Shown here piece by piece: positions 26,504-33,274 of a stretch of DNA of 40,860 nucleotides. The notes under the pieces were generated by a model. It was not told where the DNA came from. It saw only the letters and a program-made list of their open reading frames with translations, and searched no databases. The number at the start of each line of letters is the position of its first letter. Positions within the stretch are counted from its first letter, which is position 1. Made by a program: the position numbers and the translations under genes. Source of the stretch: a virus; the IMG/VR virus record IMGVR_UViG_3300025168_000198, positions 1 through 40,860 of that record; one strand, given 5' to 3'.

Positions 26504-26628
26504 AAGCTACTTATTATATAAACAATCCCCTTTGTTTACATTCTATGTAAGTAGCTTGTAGCACATAGAGTAAGAGAGTTCCAGCCTTTAAGCTAGCAAG
26601 GAATAGGACGACTGTGTGTTACAAGCTA
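26504..26628 (+). ncRNA. Switch-like RNA element B
   Basis: Same design as element A. P1 pairs 26504-26513 with 26548-26557 and encloses TAAACAA/TTGTTTA around a CCCC-containing loop. P2 pairs 26552-26568 with 26612-26628 (17 bp, two G-U). Strand 26552-26557 is shared between the helices. In P1 the paired bases differ from element A on both sides while pairing is kept. P2 cores (GTAGCTTGTAGCACATA and TGTGTGTTACAAGCTATTTA) are identical in both. P2 ends 10 nt before the AAAGGA ribosome site of the 173-aa gene. The P2 apical loop is larger than in A and has small internal pairings. Confidence 0.72.
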
Positions 26629-26648
26629 TTTAAGCAGAAAGGAATACT

Positions 26649-27170
26649 ATGAGTGATGAAGAAAATTGCGACTGTCCAAATTGCGATGAGGAATTTAGCA
26701 ATAACGAACAAATACAAGTAATAAAAAACAATCAACGTCTATATTATGTAACAACATGTTATGTAAAATCAGACACTGAAAATACGTTTTTTAGTTCAAA
26801 AGTATTTAATACCAATGAAAAAGTTATAACTTCACGTTATAGAGTATATGCAATAGACGTTAATGCTGCTATACAACAAGCATTGGAAATAGATAAGATG
26901 AGGAAAATGATGATATTGACTCAATTTTACAAAGTACTTGATAGACAAGACAAAGTAGAATTTACTATGGAATCAGTGACAGAATTTCATACTTTTATAT
27001 TAGAAAATAAAGCATTTCATGATTTTTATTTATCAGAACCAACTTCAATACAAGCATGCTTAGTAGATAATGAAGATTTAATTATCGGCATAGCTGCTAC
27101 TGGATTAGAAGAAGTAGCATCACATGTGGCAGATGATGTAGAACAATGGTTAAAGAATAATGACAATTGA
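26649..27170 (+). CDS. Unknown protein with N-terminal zinc knuckle (173 aa)
   Basis: The product begins MSDEENCDCPNCDEEFSNNE, with Cys at 7, 9 and 12, then a beta-rich region with YYVTTCYVKSDTENTFF and RYRVYAIDVNAAIQQALEI. A helical second half ends in an acidic helix (ASHVADDVEQWLKNN). It is the first gene behind promoter copy 4 and RNA element B, so its level is probably tightly controlled. No family is recognised. Confidence 0.65.
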   Translation: MSDEENCDCPNCDEEFSNNEQIQVIKNNQRLYYVTTCYVKSDTENTFFSSKVFNTNEKVITSRYRVYAIDVNAAIQQALEIDKMRKMMILTQFYKVLDRQDKVEFTMESVTEFHTFILENKAFHDFYLSEPTSIQACLVDNEDLIIGIAATGLEEVASHVADDVEQWLKNNDN

Positions 27171-27468
27171 TAATAATAAACCTATAGAAAGAAAAACACC
27201 ACCAGCTGCTGGGTTAAACAGAAGTGGTAAACAACCAAACCTATTAACAGATAGCATAGCTAAAACTTTGCTATCAACACCAGAAGAATGGTACGTTATA
27301 GGTTCAAGTGACAAATGGATAAGTGGTGTTAAATCTAATATAGAAAATATGACACAAAAAAACATAACACATCTTAAAGATAAAGGTGCGTTTGAAATTA
27401 AACAAAGAAGAAATATAGATACAGGACAAATTGACATTTATTGTCGTTTTGTACCATCTATATTTTAA
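27160..27468 (+). CDS. Unknown protein (102 aa), possible DNA-binding
   Basis: Overlaps the previous gene by 11 nt. The N-terminal 30 residues are basic and Pro-rich (KPIERKTPPAAGLNRSGKQP). The remainder looks like a small winged or mixed alpha/beta fold with WYVIGSSDKWISGVKSN and a C-terminal beta hairpin (AFEIKQRRN...IDIYCRF). Similar 'response to substrate, then E-x-R-x-x-x' hairpins occur in small phage wHTH proteins, but this is weak. Function unknown. Confidence 0.5.
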   Translation: MTIDNNKPIERKTPPAAGLNRSGKQPNLLTDSIAKTLLSTPEEWYVIGSSDKWISGVKSNIENMTQKNITHLKDKGAFEIKQRRNIDTGQIDIYCRFVPSIF

Positions 27469-27487
27469 ACAATATGAAAGGAGCAAC

Positions 27488-28240
27488 ATGAAAAATTGTT
27501 GGGAAGCAGTTGACGCTGCAATCGGAAACGCAGACAGAATATTATTATACGGACCTCCTGGTACGGGTAAGACATATAGTGCTGCAACGCAAAAAGTTGG
27601 TATGACATTAGAAGGAGAACCTAATGTATATCAAGTAACTATGACAGAAGACACAGCCAGTGCTAACTTAGAAGGTTTTTACAAACCAAGTAGTACAGGT
27701 ACGTTTGAATGGCATGACGGTATTGCAATACAATCATGGCGTAAAGGTGGTAGATTGGTTATCAATGAGATAGACCATGCATCACCAGATGCTATGACAT
27801 TTTTACATGCTATATTAGATGACAAAGATATAGCACAATTAACATTAAATAATGATAATAAGGAAACAGTACGACCTGAACGAGGTTTTACTGTAATAGC
27901 TACAACTAACTCGTTACCTGAATCACTGCCTATGGCATTGAAAGATAGGTTTCCAGTTAAAATACATGTTGATACTATACATCCTAAAGCATTATCAATG
28001 TTTCCTAAATCGTGGCAATCGACTATATCAGAAAGTTCGTTAAGTACTGATATGGAAACTAGACTGTCTATTAGAAGCTGGCGTGAGTTCTTTGAACTTT
28101 TAGAAAAAGGTTTAAGTAAAGAACAAGCAGCATTTTTAATATTTCAAGATAGAGCTACAGAATTAATGGATGCTATTAAATTATCAGACGATATTGAAAT
28201 AAATGACACTGAGTTAAATCATGTATCAGAAGAAGAATAA
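27488..28240 (+). CDS. MoxR/CobS-type AAA+ ATPase
   Basis: The start is ATG 27488, behind GAAAGGAG; the frame is open 19 codons upstream without a ribosome site. The 250-aa ATPase has Walker A GPPGTGKT (22-29), Walker B LVINEID (90-96), sensor 1 ATTN (138-141) and a likely arginine finger at R154 (LKDRFP). This is the MoxR class of AAA+ (AAA_5). Such ATPases work with VWA-domain partners to remodel proteins or insert metals, and the next gene is exactly such a partner, overlapping by 20 nt. The short form lacks the usual C-terminal lid extension of larger CobS proteins. Target unknown. Confidence 0.85.
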   Translation: MKNCWEAVDAAIGNADRILLYGPPGTGKTYSAATQKVGMTLEGEPNVYQVTMTEDTASANLEGFYKPSSTGTFEWHDGIAIQSWRKGGRLVINEIDHASPDAMTFLHAILDDKDIAQLTLNNDNKETVRPERGFTVIATTNSLPESLPMALKDRFPVKIHVDTIHPKALSMFPKSWQSTISESSLSTDMETRLSIRSWREFFELLEKGLSKEQAAFLIFQDRATELMDAIKLSDDIEINDTELNHVSEEE

Positions 28241-29723
28241 AGTACCATTTCCAGATATTGTATCTGGTGAATCAGACTGGAAAATATTTGAGGATGCAGA
28301 TAGACCACGTACATCAAATCAATCTAAAGAAATGTATGTTCCTTTAGATGATGAATGTACAAGTTGTGGACATTTTCATTCTAGAAATATAAGACGTCAT
28401 GAATTAGGTCATGTTAAATGGTCTCCCAAAACTATTGGGAGGCTAGGACCTGACGAATCAGAAATAACTATTGAAGTATGTGAAGAAGTGCGTATTAGTT
28501 ATTTATTATGTAGAAAAGAATTATATATGGACGATTATATAATATGTCCTGAAGATTTAGAGAAAAAACATTATGAAATGATGTATAATAACTCTGAATT
28601 TGAAATAATACTTTATTTGATGAGTCAAATGTGGCCTATACAAAATGAAAAGTCTGCTTATAATAGGTGGACACCAGATAGTAGAGAATTTACTTTATTC
28701 AAAGAAATATGGAAAGAAGTAAAAAATACAAATGAACTTACTAGGTATCGTATATCACAAGTAAATTGGGCTATAAAAAAAGCTGAAAGTTTTTACAACA
28801 GAATAGTAAAAAATGGACGCTCTTATTATTATGCTGAAAGTCCTAGTTATGCAAAAGTAAGAAAAGTAGCAAAAGATTTGCATAAATTAATGGATAATTT
28901 TAATGATAAACCTACTAAAGAACAAATATATGAATCTGAACGTTTAGCAGCAGAACAACGTGCTAAAAATTCTATGTCACATGGTAATAAGAAAAAATCT
29001 GATGAAGAATCTGAAGATAGTGATTTACCACAAACATTAGAAGAAGCAATGTTAGATACTAAACAAAAAGCTGAAGAAATTAAACAAAATAACCCTGCTG
29101 ACATAAATTATGCAGTAGATTTACAAGCTAATAATGGTGAATGGTGCGATATGATAACTCATAAACCAGAATTATCTGTAAATATGCAAAGTAAATTAAA
29201 GAAAGGAAGAGAATATAGACCCATGGATTATGGTACTAATCCTAAGTATATTAATCGTTGGTGTGTAGATAAGAAAGTGTTTCAACAAAAACAACGAGTT
29301 TATGGTGGCACAATACTTATTGACGCATCAGGTTCTATGAATTTTGATGGACAAGATATATTAGATATTATGTTGTTACTACCAGCAGTTAAAATTGCTA
29401 TGTACAATCAAAGCTATTACGATTCTTATCAATCAGGTTCGTTACGTATTATTGCAGATAGAGGTAAGCGAGTTCAACAAGAATATTTAGACAAATATAC
29501 TGGTGGAGGTAATGGCGTTGACGGACCTGCATTACGTTGGTTAGGTACTCAAAAATCTAAAAGAATATGGGTATCAGATATGTATGTATTTGGTAAATCA
29601 GGTTCTAATAGTGGTAATTTATTTAAAGAATGTCAAGAAATTCTAAAAGTAAATAATATTACAAGATTAGCAGATATAGATGATGTTAAATCCTTTGCAT
29701 TACAAATAAATCAGTTAAACTAA
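28221..29723 (+). CDS. VWA-domain partner protein with HExxH motif
   Basis: The 500-aa partner of the MoxR ATPase. Residues 46-49 form a CxxC, followed by HELGH (60-64) and, about 25 residues on, EEVRISYLL (88-96). HExxH with a downstream E-(E/D)-x-R is the arrangement of gluzincin-like and CobT-type VWA proteins. A charged linker (about 220-300) leads to a C-terminal VWA domain with DASGS at about 366-370, the metal-ion-dependent adhesion motif. The pair resembles CobS/CobT chelatase and MoxR-VWA chaperone systems, some of which occur in marine phages. Whether the HExxH site is catalytic cannot be told. The gene overlaps the ATPase and is followed by RNA element C. Confidence 0.75.
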   Translation: MYQKKNKVPFPDIVSGESDWKIFEDADRPRTSNQSKEMYVPLDDECTSCGHFHSRNIRRHELGHVKWSPKTIGRLGPDESEITIEVCEEVRISYLLCRKELYMDDYIICPEDLEKKHYEMMYNNSEFEIILYLMSQMWPIQNEKSAYNRWTPDSREFTLFKEIWKEVKNTNELTRYRISQVNWAIKKAESFYNRIVKNGRSYYYAESPSYAKVRKVAKDLHKLMDNFNDKPTKEQIYESERLAAEQRAKNSMSHGNKKKSDEESEDSDLPQTLEEAMLDTKQKAEEIKQNNPADINYAVDLQANNGEWCDMITHKPELSVNMQSKLKKGREYRPMDYGTNPKYINRWCVDKKVFQQKQRVYGGTILIDASGSMNFDGQDILDIMLLLPAVKIAMYNQSYYDSYQSGSLRIIADRGKRVQQEYLDKYTGGGNGVDGPALRWLGTQKSKRIWVSDMYVFGKSGSNSGNLFKECQEILKVNNITRLADIDDVKSFALQINQLN

Positions 29724-29800
29724 AGACAATAAGTAGCATTAAGTCACACGCAAGTGTCTGCAGTACTCCTTTCCTGCGGTAAGCCTAATGCTACGTCTTT
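29722..29800 (+). ncRNA. Three-way-junction RNA element C
   Basis: AAAGAC (29722-29727) pairs with GTCTTT (29795-29800), and after a 5-nt bulge GTAGCATTA (29733-29741) pairs with TAATGCTAC (29786-29794). Inside lie ACAC-GCAA-GTGT (29746-29757, a GNRA loop) and TGCAG (29759-29763) with CTGCG (29774-29778) around a 10-nt loop TACTCCTTTC (29764-29773). CTCCTTTC in that loop equals the common anti-Shine-Dalgarno sequence of 16S rRNA and is the exact complement of GAAAGGAG (27476-27483), the ribosome site of the MoxR gene in the same operon. It could be a riboswitch-like, mRNA-stabilising or feedback element. No promoter directly precedes it. Confidence 0.65.
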
Positions 29801-29803
29801 GAA

Positions 29804-29850
29804 ATAGTGCAGTAGGTGTTATTCATGCCTACTGTACTATATTTATTTTA
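29804..29850 (+). terminator. Terminator after RNA element C
   Basis: A 13-bp stem (29804-29816 with 29828-29840, one G-U) encloses an 11-nt loop and is followed by an AT-rich tail ending TTTATTTT. It ends the MoxR-VWA operon, just before a new promoter. Confidence 0.75.
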
Positions 29851-29857
29851 AAATCGC

Positions 29858-29884
29858 TTGCATTAATCTTTATCCTATTATAAT
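29858..29884 (+). promoter_or_regulatory. Promoter for a leaderless transcript
   Basis: TTGCAT (29858-29863), a 15-nt spacer, then perfect TATAAT (29879-29884). The expected transcription start 6-7 nt later falls on the A of the ATG at 29891. No ribosome site exists before that ATG. This fits leaderless mRNA, common in actinobacteria. The short spacer suggests the -10 does most of the work. Confidence 0.6.
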
Positions 29885-29890
29885 CATTTT

Positions 29891-30127
29891 ATGGATATAA
29901 ATAAATTAGTCTCAGAAGCCGAGCATGGAATGAAAGGTAATCTTGTAGAAGATGCAATTACAGACGATGCTCGTGAATTTTGGGACGCAATCAAAAAAAG
30001 AATAACCGAAGACGATGTTAAGATGAAACCTTACGTATTATGTAGAATACTTGAGGATAATTTTAATATTAAATTATCAGAAACTGCTATGAAAAACTAT
30101 TTAAAAAAGTTTGACAATGGCAAATAA
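29891..30127 (+). CDS. Small protein (78 aa), leaderless, possible DNA-binding
   Basis: The product begins MDINKLVSEAEHGMKGN and contains EFWDAIKKRITED, then LCRILEDNFNIKLSETAMKNYLKK. The last part could be a helix-turn-helix. The ATG is at the predicted first base of its mRNA. It overlaps the phosphoesterase gene by 11 nt, so the two are made together. A regulator or accessory of the phosphoesterase is inferred. Confidence 0.6.
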   Translation: MDINKLVSEAEHGMKGNLVEDAITDDAREFWDAIKKRITEDDVKMKPYVLCRILEDNFNIKLSETAMKNYLKKFDNGK

Positions 30128-31178
30128 AAAAAATATAGACGAATTGTTAGCAGCTGCTGAATCTACTCAAATACAAGAACTTAAAAAAGACAATTTAAAG
30201 TTACTTAAACAATTAGATAAAGCTAAAAATAAAAAAGAGGATTTAATAAATTCTATTTATGATGCTGTTAATACCAATTTAAGAACTTGGGATAAACCTA
30301 AAATACCTAAACCTAAAACTAATAAAGTAAGAAAGGATGAAGAAATAGCAGTTGCTGTATTATCAGATATACAATTAGCTAAAGTAACACCAGAATACAA
30401 TACAGAAATAGCTGAAGAAAGAGTTGTTAGATATGCAAATAAGATAGTTGATTTAGCTAATGTACAAAGACATGTACATAAGGTTAAAAAATGTGCAGTG
30501 TTTGCAGTTGGAGATATAATAGAAGGCGAACTTATATTTCCTGGACAATCACATTTAATTGACAGTTCATTATACAAACAAGTGACAGTAGACGGTCCAC
30601 GTATAATGACTAAATTTTTTGACATATTACTTGCAAACTTTGACGAAGTAGACGTACATTGGGTAATAGGTAATCATGGACATTTAGGTGGACGTAGTAG
30701 AAAAGACTACCATCCAGATTCCAATGCAGATAGAATGCTTGGCAAAATTATGTCAATGATATATAGAGACGAAAAAAGAATACAATGGACAATACCAGAC
30801 AGTGAAAATGACAATCATTGGTTTGATGTTGCAGACCTAGGAGAAAATTGTAAATTTTTCTTATGGCATGGCGATAACATCAGAGGTTTTGGTGGTTTTC
30901 CATGGTATGGATTCGGAAAAAAACTACAAGGTTGGAAAACATTAGCTGCAAACGGCATGATGCCAGACTTTGATTATGCTATAGCTGGCCATTTTCATAC
31001 ACCTACGACTATGTATCTTAATGATATTAGGCTTTGGGTTAATGGAAGTACAGAAAGTTATAACACTTATGCATTAGAACAGTTAGCAAGCATGGGTAAA
31101 CCATGTCAATGGTTATTGTTTGTAAAACCAAAATACGGTGTAACTGCAGAATATCTTGTTAAACTAATGGATGTATAG
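30117..31178 (+). CDS. Calcineurin-like metallophosphoesterase
   Basis: The start at ATG 30117 gives 353 aa; a TTG two codons earlier is less likely. The metal-site motifs appear in order: D84 (SDIQL), GD 132-133 (VGDIIEG), GNHG 185-188 and GHFH 291-294, with HGD at 251-253. This is the full set of the calcineurin/Mre11-type dinuclear metal enzymes. A helical, basic N-terminus (1-60) precedes the catalytic domain. It lies beside SSB- and Rad52-like genes, so a DNA-end nuclease role similar to SbcD/Mre11 is plausible, though a nucleotide phosphodiesterase cannot be excluded. No SbcC/Rad50-like partner is present in the window. Confidence 0.8.
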   Translation: MANKKNIDELLAAAESTQIQELKKDNLKLLKQLDKAKNKKEDLINSIYDAVNTNLRTWDKPKIPKPKTNKVRKDEEIAVAVLSDIQLAKVTPEYNTEIAEERVVRYANKIVDLANVQRHVHKVKKCAVFAVGDIIEGELIFPGQSHLIDSSLYKQVTVDGPRIMTKFFDILLANFDEVDVHWVIGNHGHLGGRSRKDYHPDSNADRMLGKIMSMIYRDEKRIQWTIPDSENDNHWFDVADLGENCKFFLWHGDNIRGFGGFPWYGFGKKLQGWKTLAANGMMPDFDYAIAGHFHTPTTMYLNDIRLWVNGSTESYNTYALEQLASMGKPCQWLLFVKPKYGVTAEYLVKLMDV

Positions 31179-31196
31179 AACAATTGGAGAGATGTT

Positions 31197-31364
31197 ATGT
31201 CTAGTCTAGTAGTAAAAGATTCTGTGCGTGTAGTAAGCGTAGAATATGCAGGTCTAGGTAGCAAACCATATTTTATTATCTTAATTGATGATGAATATAA
31301 ATTTGTACCTATTGAACTGGGTAGTAATACACTTACAAGTGCAGTAGAAAAAGCATTAAGTTAG
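31197..31364 (+). CDS. Small beta-rich protein (55 aa)
   Basis: The start at ATG 31197 follows GGAGAG at 5-nt spacing; an ATG at 31192 is too close to that site. The 55-aa product begins MSSLVVKDSVRVVSVEYAG, then YFIILIDDEYKFVPIEL, probably two beta hairpins and a short C-terminal helix. It ends just before the next UAAC-loop hairpin. Function unknown. Confidence 0.6.
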   Translation: MSSLVVKDSVRVVSVEYAGLGSKPYFIILIDDEYKFVPIELGSNTLTSAVEKALS

Positions 31365-31372
31365 TCTTATAC

Positions 31373-31391
31373 GGCTGCTAACGCAGCCTTT
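31373..31391 (+). terminator. UAAC-loop hairpin before the annealing-protein gene
   Basis: GGCTGC (31373-31378), loop TAAC, GCAGCC (31383-31388), TTT. This GC-rich stem is the most stable of the family. It ends the phosphoesterase operon and shares bases with promoter copy 5. Confidence 0.65.
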
Positions 31392-31412
31392 ATACAGTCT
31401 TTCTTTTGCGAT
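31377..31412 (+). promoter_or_regulatory. GCTAACGC-type promoter, copy 5
   Basis: GCTAACGC (31377-31384), 22 nt, TGCGAT (31407-31412). The -10 is the least good of the five (TATGAT in copy 4), but the box, the spacing and the pyrimidine-rich spacer ending TTTCTT agree. It would drive the annealing-protein operon with a short leader. Confidence 0.5.
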
Positions 31413-31435
31413 TAAATAAATATGATAGGAGAATA

Positions 31436-31990
31436 ATGGTAGAAAAAGATACCAGTAAATTATTATCCCCATTTCCACAGGAACTAATTAAAAAAGCACC
31501 TGCTGGTAAATTCGGGGACTATGTACCACACGCTAATTATGTAGAAAGACTACGTGATAGTGGAGTAATATACTCTTGGAAATGTGAACCTGTATATGGT
31601 ACATACAATGGAGAAAAAAGAATAGTCGGTGCTAAAGGAACTATATTTATAGAAGGTATGGGTACTTATGACGGTTTTGGTGACGTTGATACTTTTAAAC
31701 TTGGCAATGCTAAGTTCAATGACGGTAACAACCTTAAAGACGCAGAGTCTGATGCATTTAAACGTGCATGTATGCGGTTCGGTTTAGGTGTAGAACTATG
31801 GTCTGGAAGCAAACAAACAGAAGAAGAAGCTACATCTTATGCACCTGATGGTTACACACAAGAAATGGCTGACAAAGATGCTATGGTTGAAGTTACTAAA
31901 GTAGATATGCGTAAAAAAGAAAACAAAATATCTAAAGAAGACAAGCAAGAACATGATGCTATTATGGACAGCATTTTAGGGACTGACTAA
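31436..31990 (+). CDS. Rad52/22-like single-strand annealing protein
   Basis: The start is ATG 31436, behind ATAGGAG; an upstream TTG in frame lacks a ribosome site. The 184-aa product has LLSPFPQELIKKAPAGKFGDY, VPHANYVERLRDSGVIYSWKC and, most telling, a segment GNNLKDAESDAFKRACMRFGLG near residues 105-128. The D-A-E-S-D-A-x-K-R-A motif is that of the Rad52/22 annealing family. It pairs complementary single strands in recombination or end joining. A charged C-terminal tail (EDKQEHDAIMDSILGTD) may bind the SSB-like protein. It has its own promoter. Confidence 0.85.
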   Translation: MVEKDTSKLLSPFPQELIKKAPAGKFGDYVPHANYVERLRDSGVIYSWKCEPVYGTYNGEKRIVGAKGTIFIEGMGTYDGFGDVDTFKLGNAKFNDGNNLKDAESDAFKRACMRFGLGVELWSGSKQTEEEATSYAPDGYTQEMADKDAMVEVTKVDMRKKENKISKEDKQEHDAIMDSILGTD

Positions 31991-32535
31991 TGCAAGATGC
32001 AGAATTTATAAGAGATACTGTTAAAGAAATGTTAGCTGGTCTTGACACAAAGACTATGCAAAAGATAATAGGCAGTGCTAATCAATATGCAAATATTAAA
32101 AAGTTTCCAAAAATGATACAAGATTATTCTGATGCACAATTAGATACATGGTTTAAGTACATTGAAAAGTTACATGATATGCCAATTGATTATACGCAAA
32201 AAGAATTTGCTGACTTAGATATAATTAAGAAAGTAGAAAGTGTTATGGGAGAAGTAGAAGATATAACTCCAGGTGTTAAACCTGCAAGTGCAGTAACAGA
32301 AAGCGTAATAAACAATATGGAAGAACAAAACAAATATCGTGACGATTTAAAATGTCCATGGTGTCATCAAATGGTATATGACAATAGAAATAACAAAAAA
32401 TCAGAAAAAAGTCCTGACTTTGTGTGCAGTACAAATGATGCTATCAAATGTAGTGGACATAGTGGAAAGTGGCGTAAATCATGGTGGTTAGACAATAGTG
32501 ACCTACCAAAAGAATGGAATTTAGATTCCAAATAA
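31990..32535 (+). CDS. Zinc-finger protein next to annealing protein (181 aa)
   Basis: Starts inside the stop of the annealing gene (TAATG). The N-terminal 110 residues are helical and acidic. The C-terminus has Cys at 122, 125, 146 and 154 with nearby His, as in a zinc ribbon (KCPWCHQMVYDN, then FVCSTNDAIKC), and then a Trp-rich end. Zinc-ribbon partners often lie beside phage annealing proteins. A DNA-binding helper of recombination is inferred. Confidence 0.65.
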   Translation: MQDAEFIRDTVKEMLAGLDTKTMQKIIGSANQYANIKKFPKMIQDYSDAQLDTWFKYIEKLHDMPIDYTQKEFADLDIIKKVESVMGEVEDITPGVKPASAVTESVINNMEEQNKYRDDLKCPWCHQMVYDNRNNKKSEKSPDFVCSTNDAIKCSGHSGKWRKSWWLDNSDLPKEWNLDSK

Positions 32536-32553
32536 TAAAAAAAGGAGATATAA

Positions 32554-32865
32554 ATGATTGAATCATTTAGAGGTACGCAAATACCTGACGAAGTAAAAAA
32601 TAAAACACAACTAATTGAATTTGTTCTGGAAAATGAACGATTTAATGAGCCTATTAGTAATAGTGAGTTTGTGTTTGACTTAAGATGTACACGCTTTGGT
32701 GGTGTGTTACATGATTTAAGACAAGCTGGTTGGGACATAGTTACAATGGCAGCTAAACAAAAAGGTTATTACCTATATTATTTAGTGTCAATGCCTAAAG
32801 ATAACAAAACAACAATGCGTAAGGGCAATGCAATGAGTCGTAAAAGACTTAAGTCAATAGCATAA
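32554..32865 (+). CDS. Winged-helix DNA-binding-like protein (103 aa)
   Basis: Behind a strong AAGGAGATA ribosome site. The product has IEFVLENERFNEPISNSEF, then RFGGVLHDLRQAGWDIV and a C-terminal wing-like YYLYYLVSM. The L-R-x-x-G-W-x-I pattern is that of phage winged-helix 'helix-turn-helix domain' proteins. A basic tail (RKGNAMSRKRLKS) may aid DNA contact. It could regulate transcription or replication; the target is unknown. Confidence 0.6.
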   Translation: MIESFRGTQIPDEVKNKTQLIEFVLENERFNEPISNSEFVFDLRCTRFGGVLHDLRQAGWDIVTMAAKQKGYYLYYLVSMPKDNKTTMRKGNAMSRKRLKSIA

Positions 32866-32866
32866 T

Positions 32867-33274
32867 ATGATTGGATTAGTAATTAGTTGTGCATTATCCA
32901 TTCCTGTGAGTATGGACAGCATAACTAATTACATCCAATGTAAAGAAGAAACAGCAAAAGTAATGTATGTTAAACAATGGCAACCTACTATTGAACAATA
33001 TTTTAAACAGGAAGATGTCAAACAAGCAATGTTAATTGTCTATTGTGAAAGTAGAGGTAAAGCTACAGCTATTGGTAAAAATAAAAATAAAACATATGAT
33101 AAAGGACTATGGCAATTTAATGATAAGACTTGGAAATGGTTAACACCTAAATTAAACATTAAAGGTGATAGGCTAAACGCAAACTTATCAACGTCTGTAG
33201 CTGCATGGTTAGCATATAATGACGGTTGGCATCATTGGAATAGCAGTAAACACTGTTGGAAAGGCGACAAATGA
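32867..33274 (+). CDS. Lysozyme/transglycosylase-like lysin
   Basis: The 135-aa product starts with a hydrophobic stretch (MIGLVISCALSIPVSMDS) that could be a signal or anchor. The lysozyme-like core has YCESRG at 59-64 with E61 as probable catalytic acid, then KGLWQFNDKTWKW and LSTSVAAWLAYNDGW. The 'C-E-S, G-L-(W/F)-Q-F, A-A-W' layout is shared with lytic transglycosylases and actinobacterial Rpf-type enzymes. It cleaves peptidoglycan glycan strands. Its location among plus-strand genes, away from the holin candidates, is unusual. The enzyme may be used for lysis or for another step. Confidence 0.7.
   Translation: MIGLVISCALSIPVSMDSITNYIQCKEETAKVMYVKQWQPTIEQYFKQEDVKQAMLIVYCESRGKATAIGKNKNKTYDKGLWQFNDKTWKWLTPKLNIKGDRLNANLSTSVAAWLAYNDGWHHWNSSKHCWKGDK

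Noticed and set aside
27431-27487. Upstream extension of the MoxR ATPase (starting at 27431).
   Set aside because: It overlaps the previous gene and lacks a ribosome site; GAAAGGAG before ATG 27488 is clear.
29722-29800. Assignment of RNA element C to a known riboswitch class.
   Set aside because: The junction and loops do not match the purine, THF, preQ1, SAM or cobalamin consensus as I know them.
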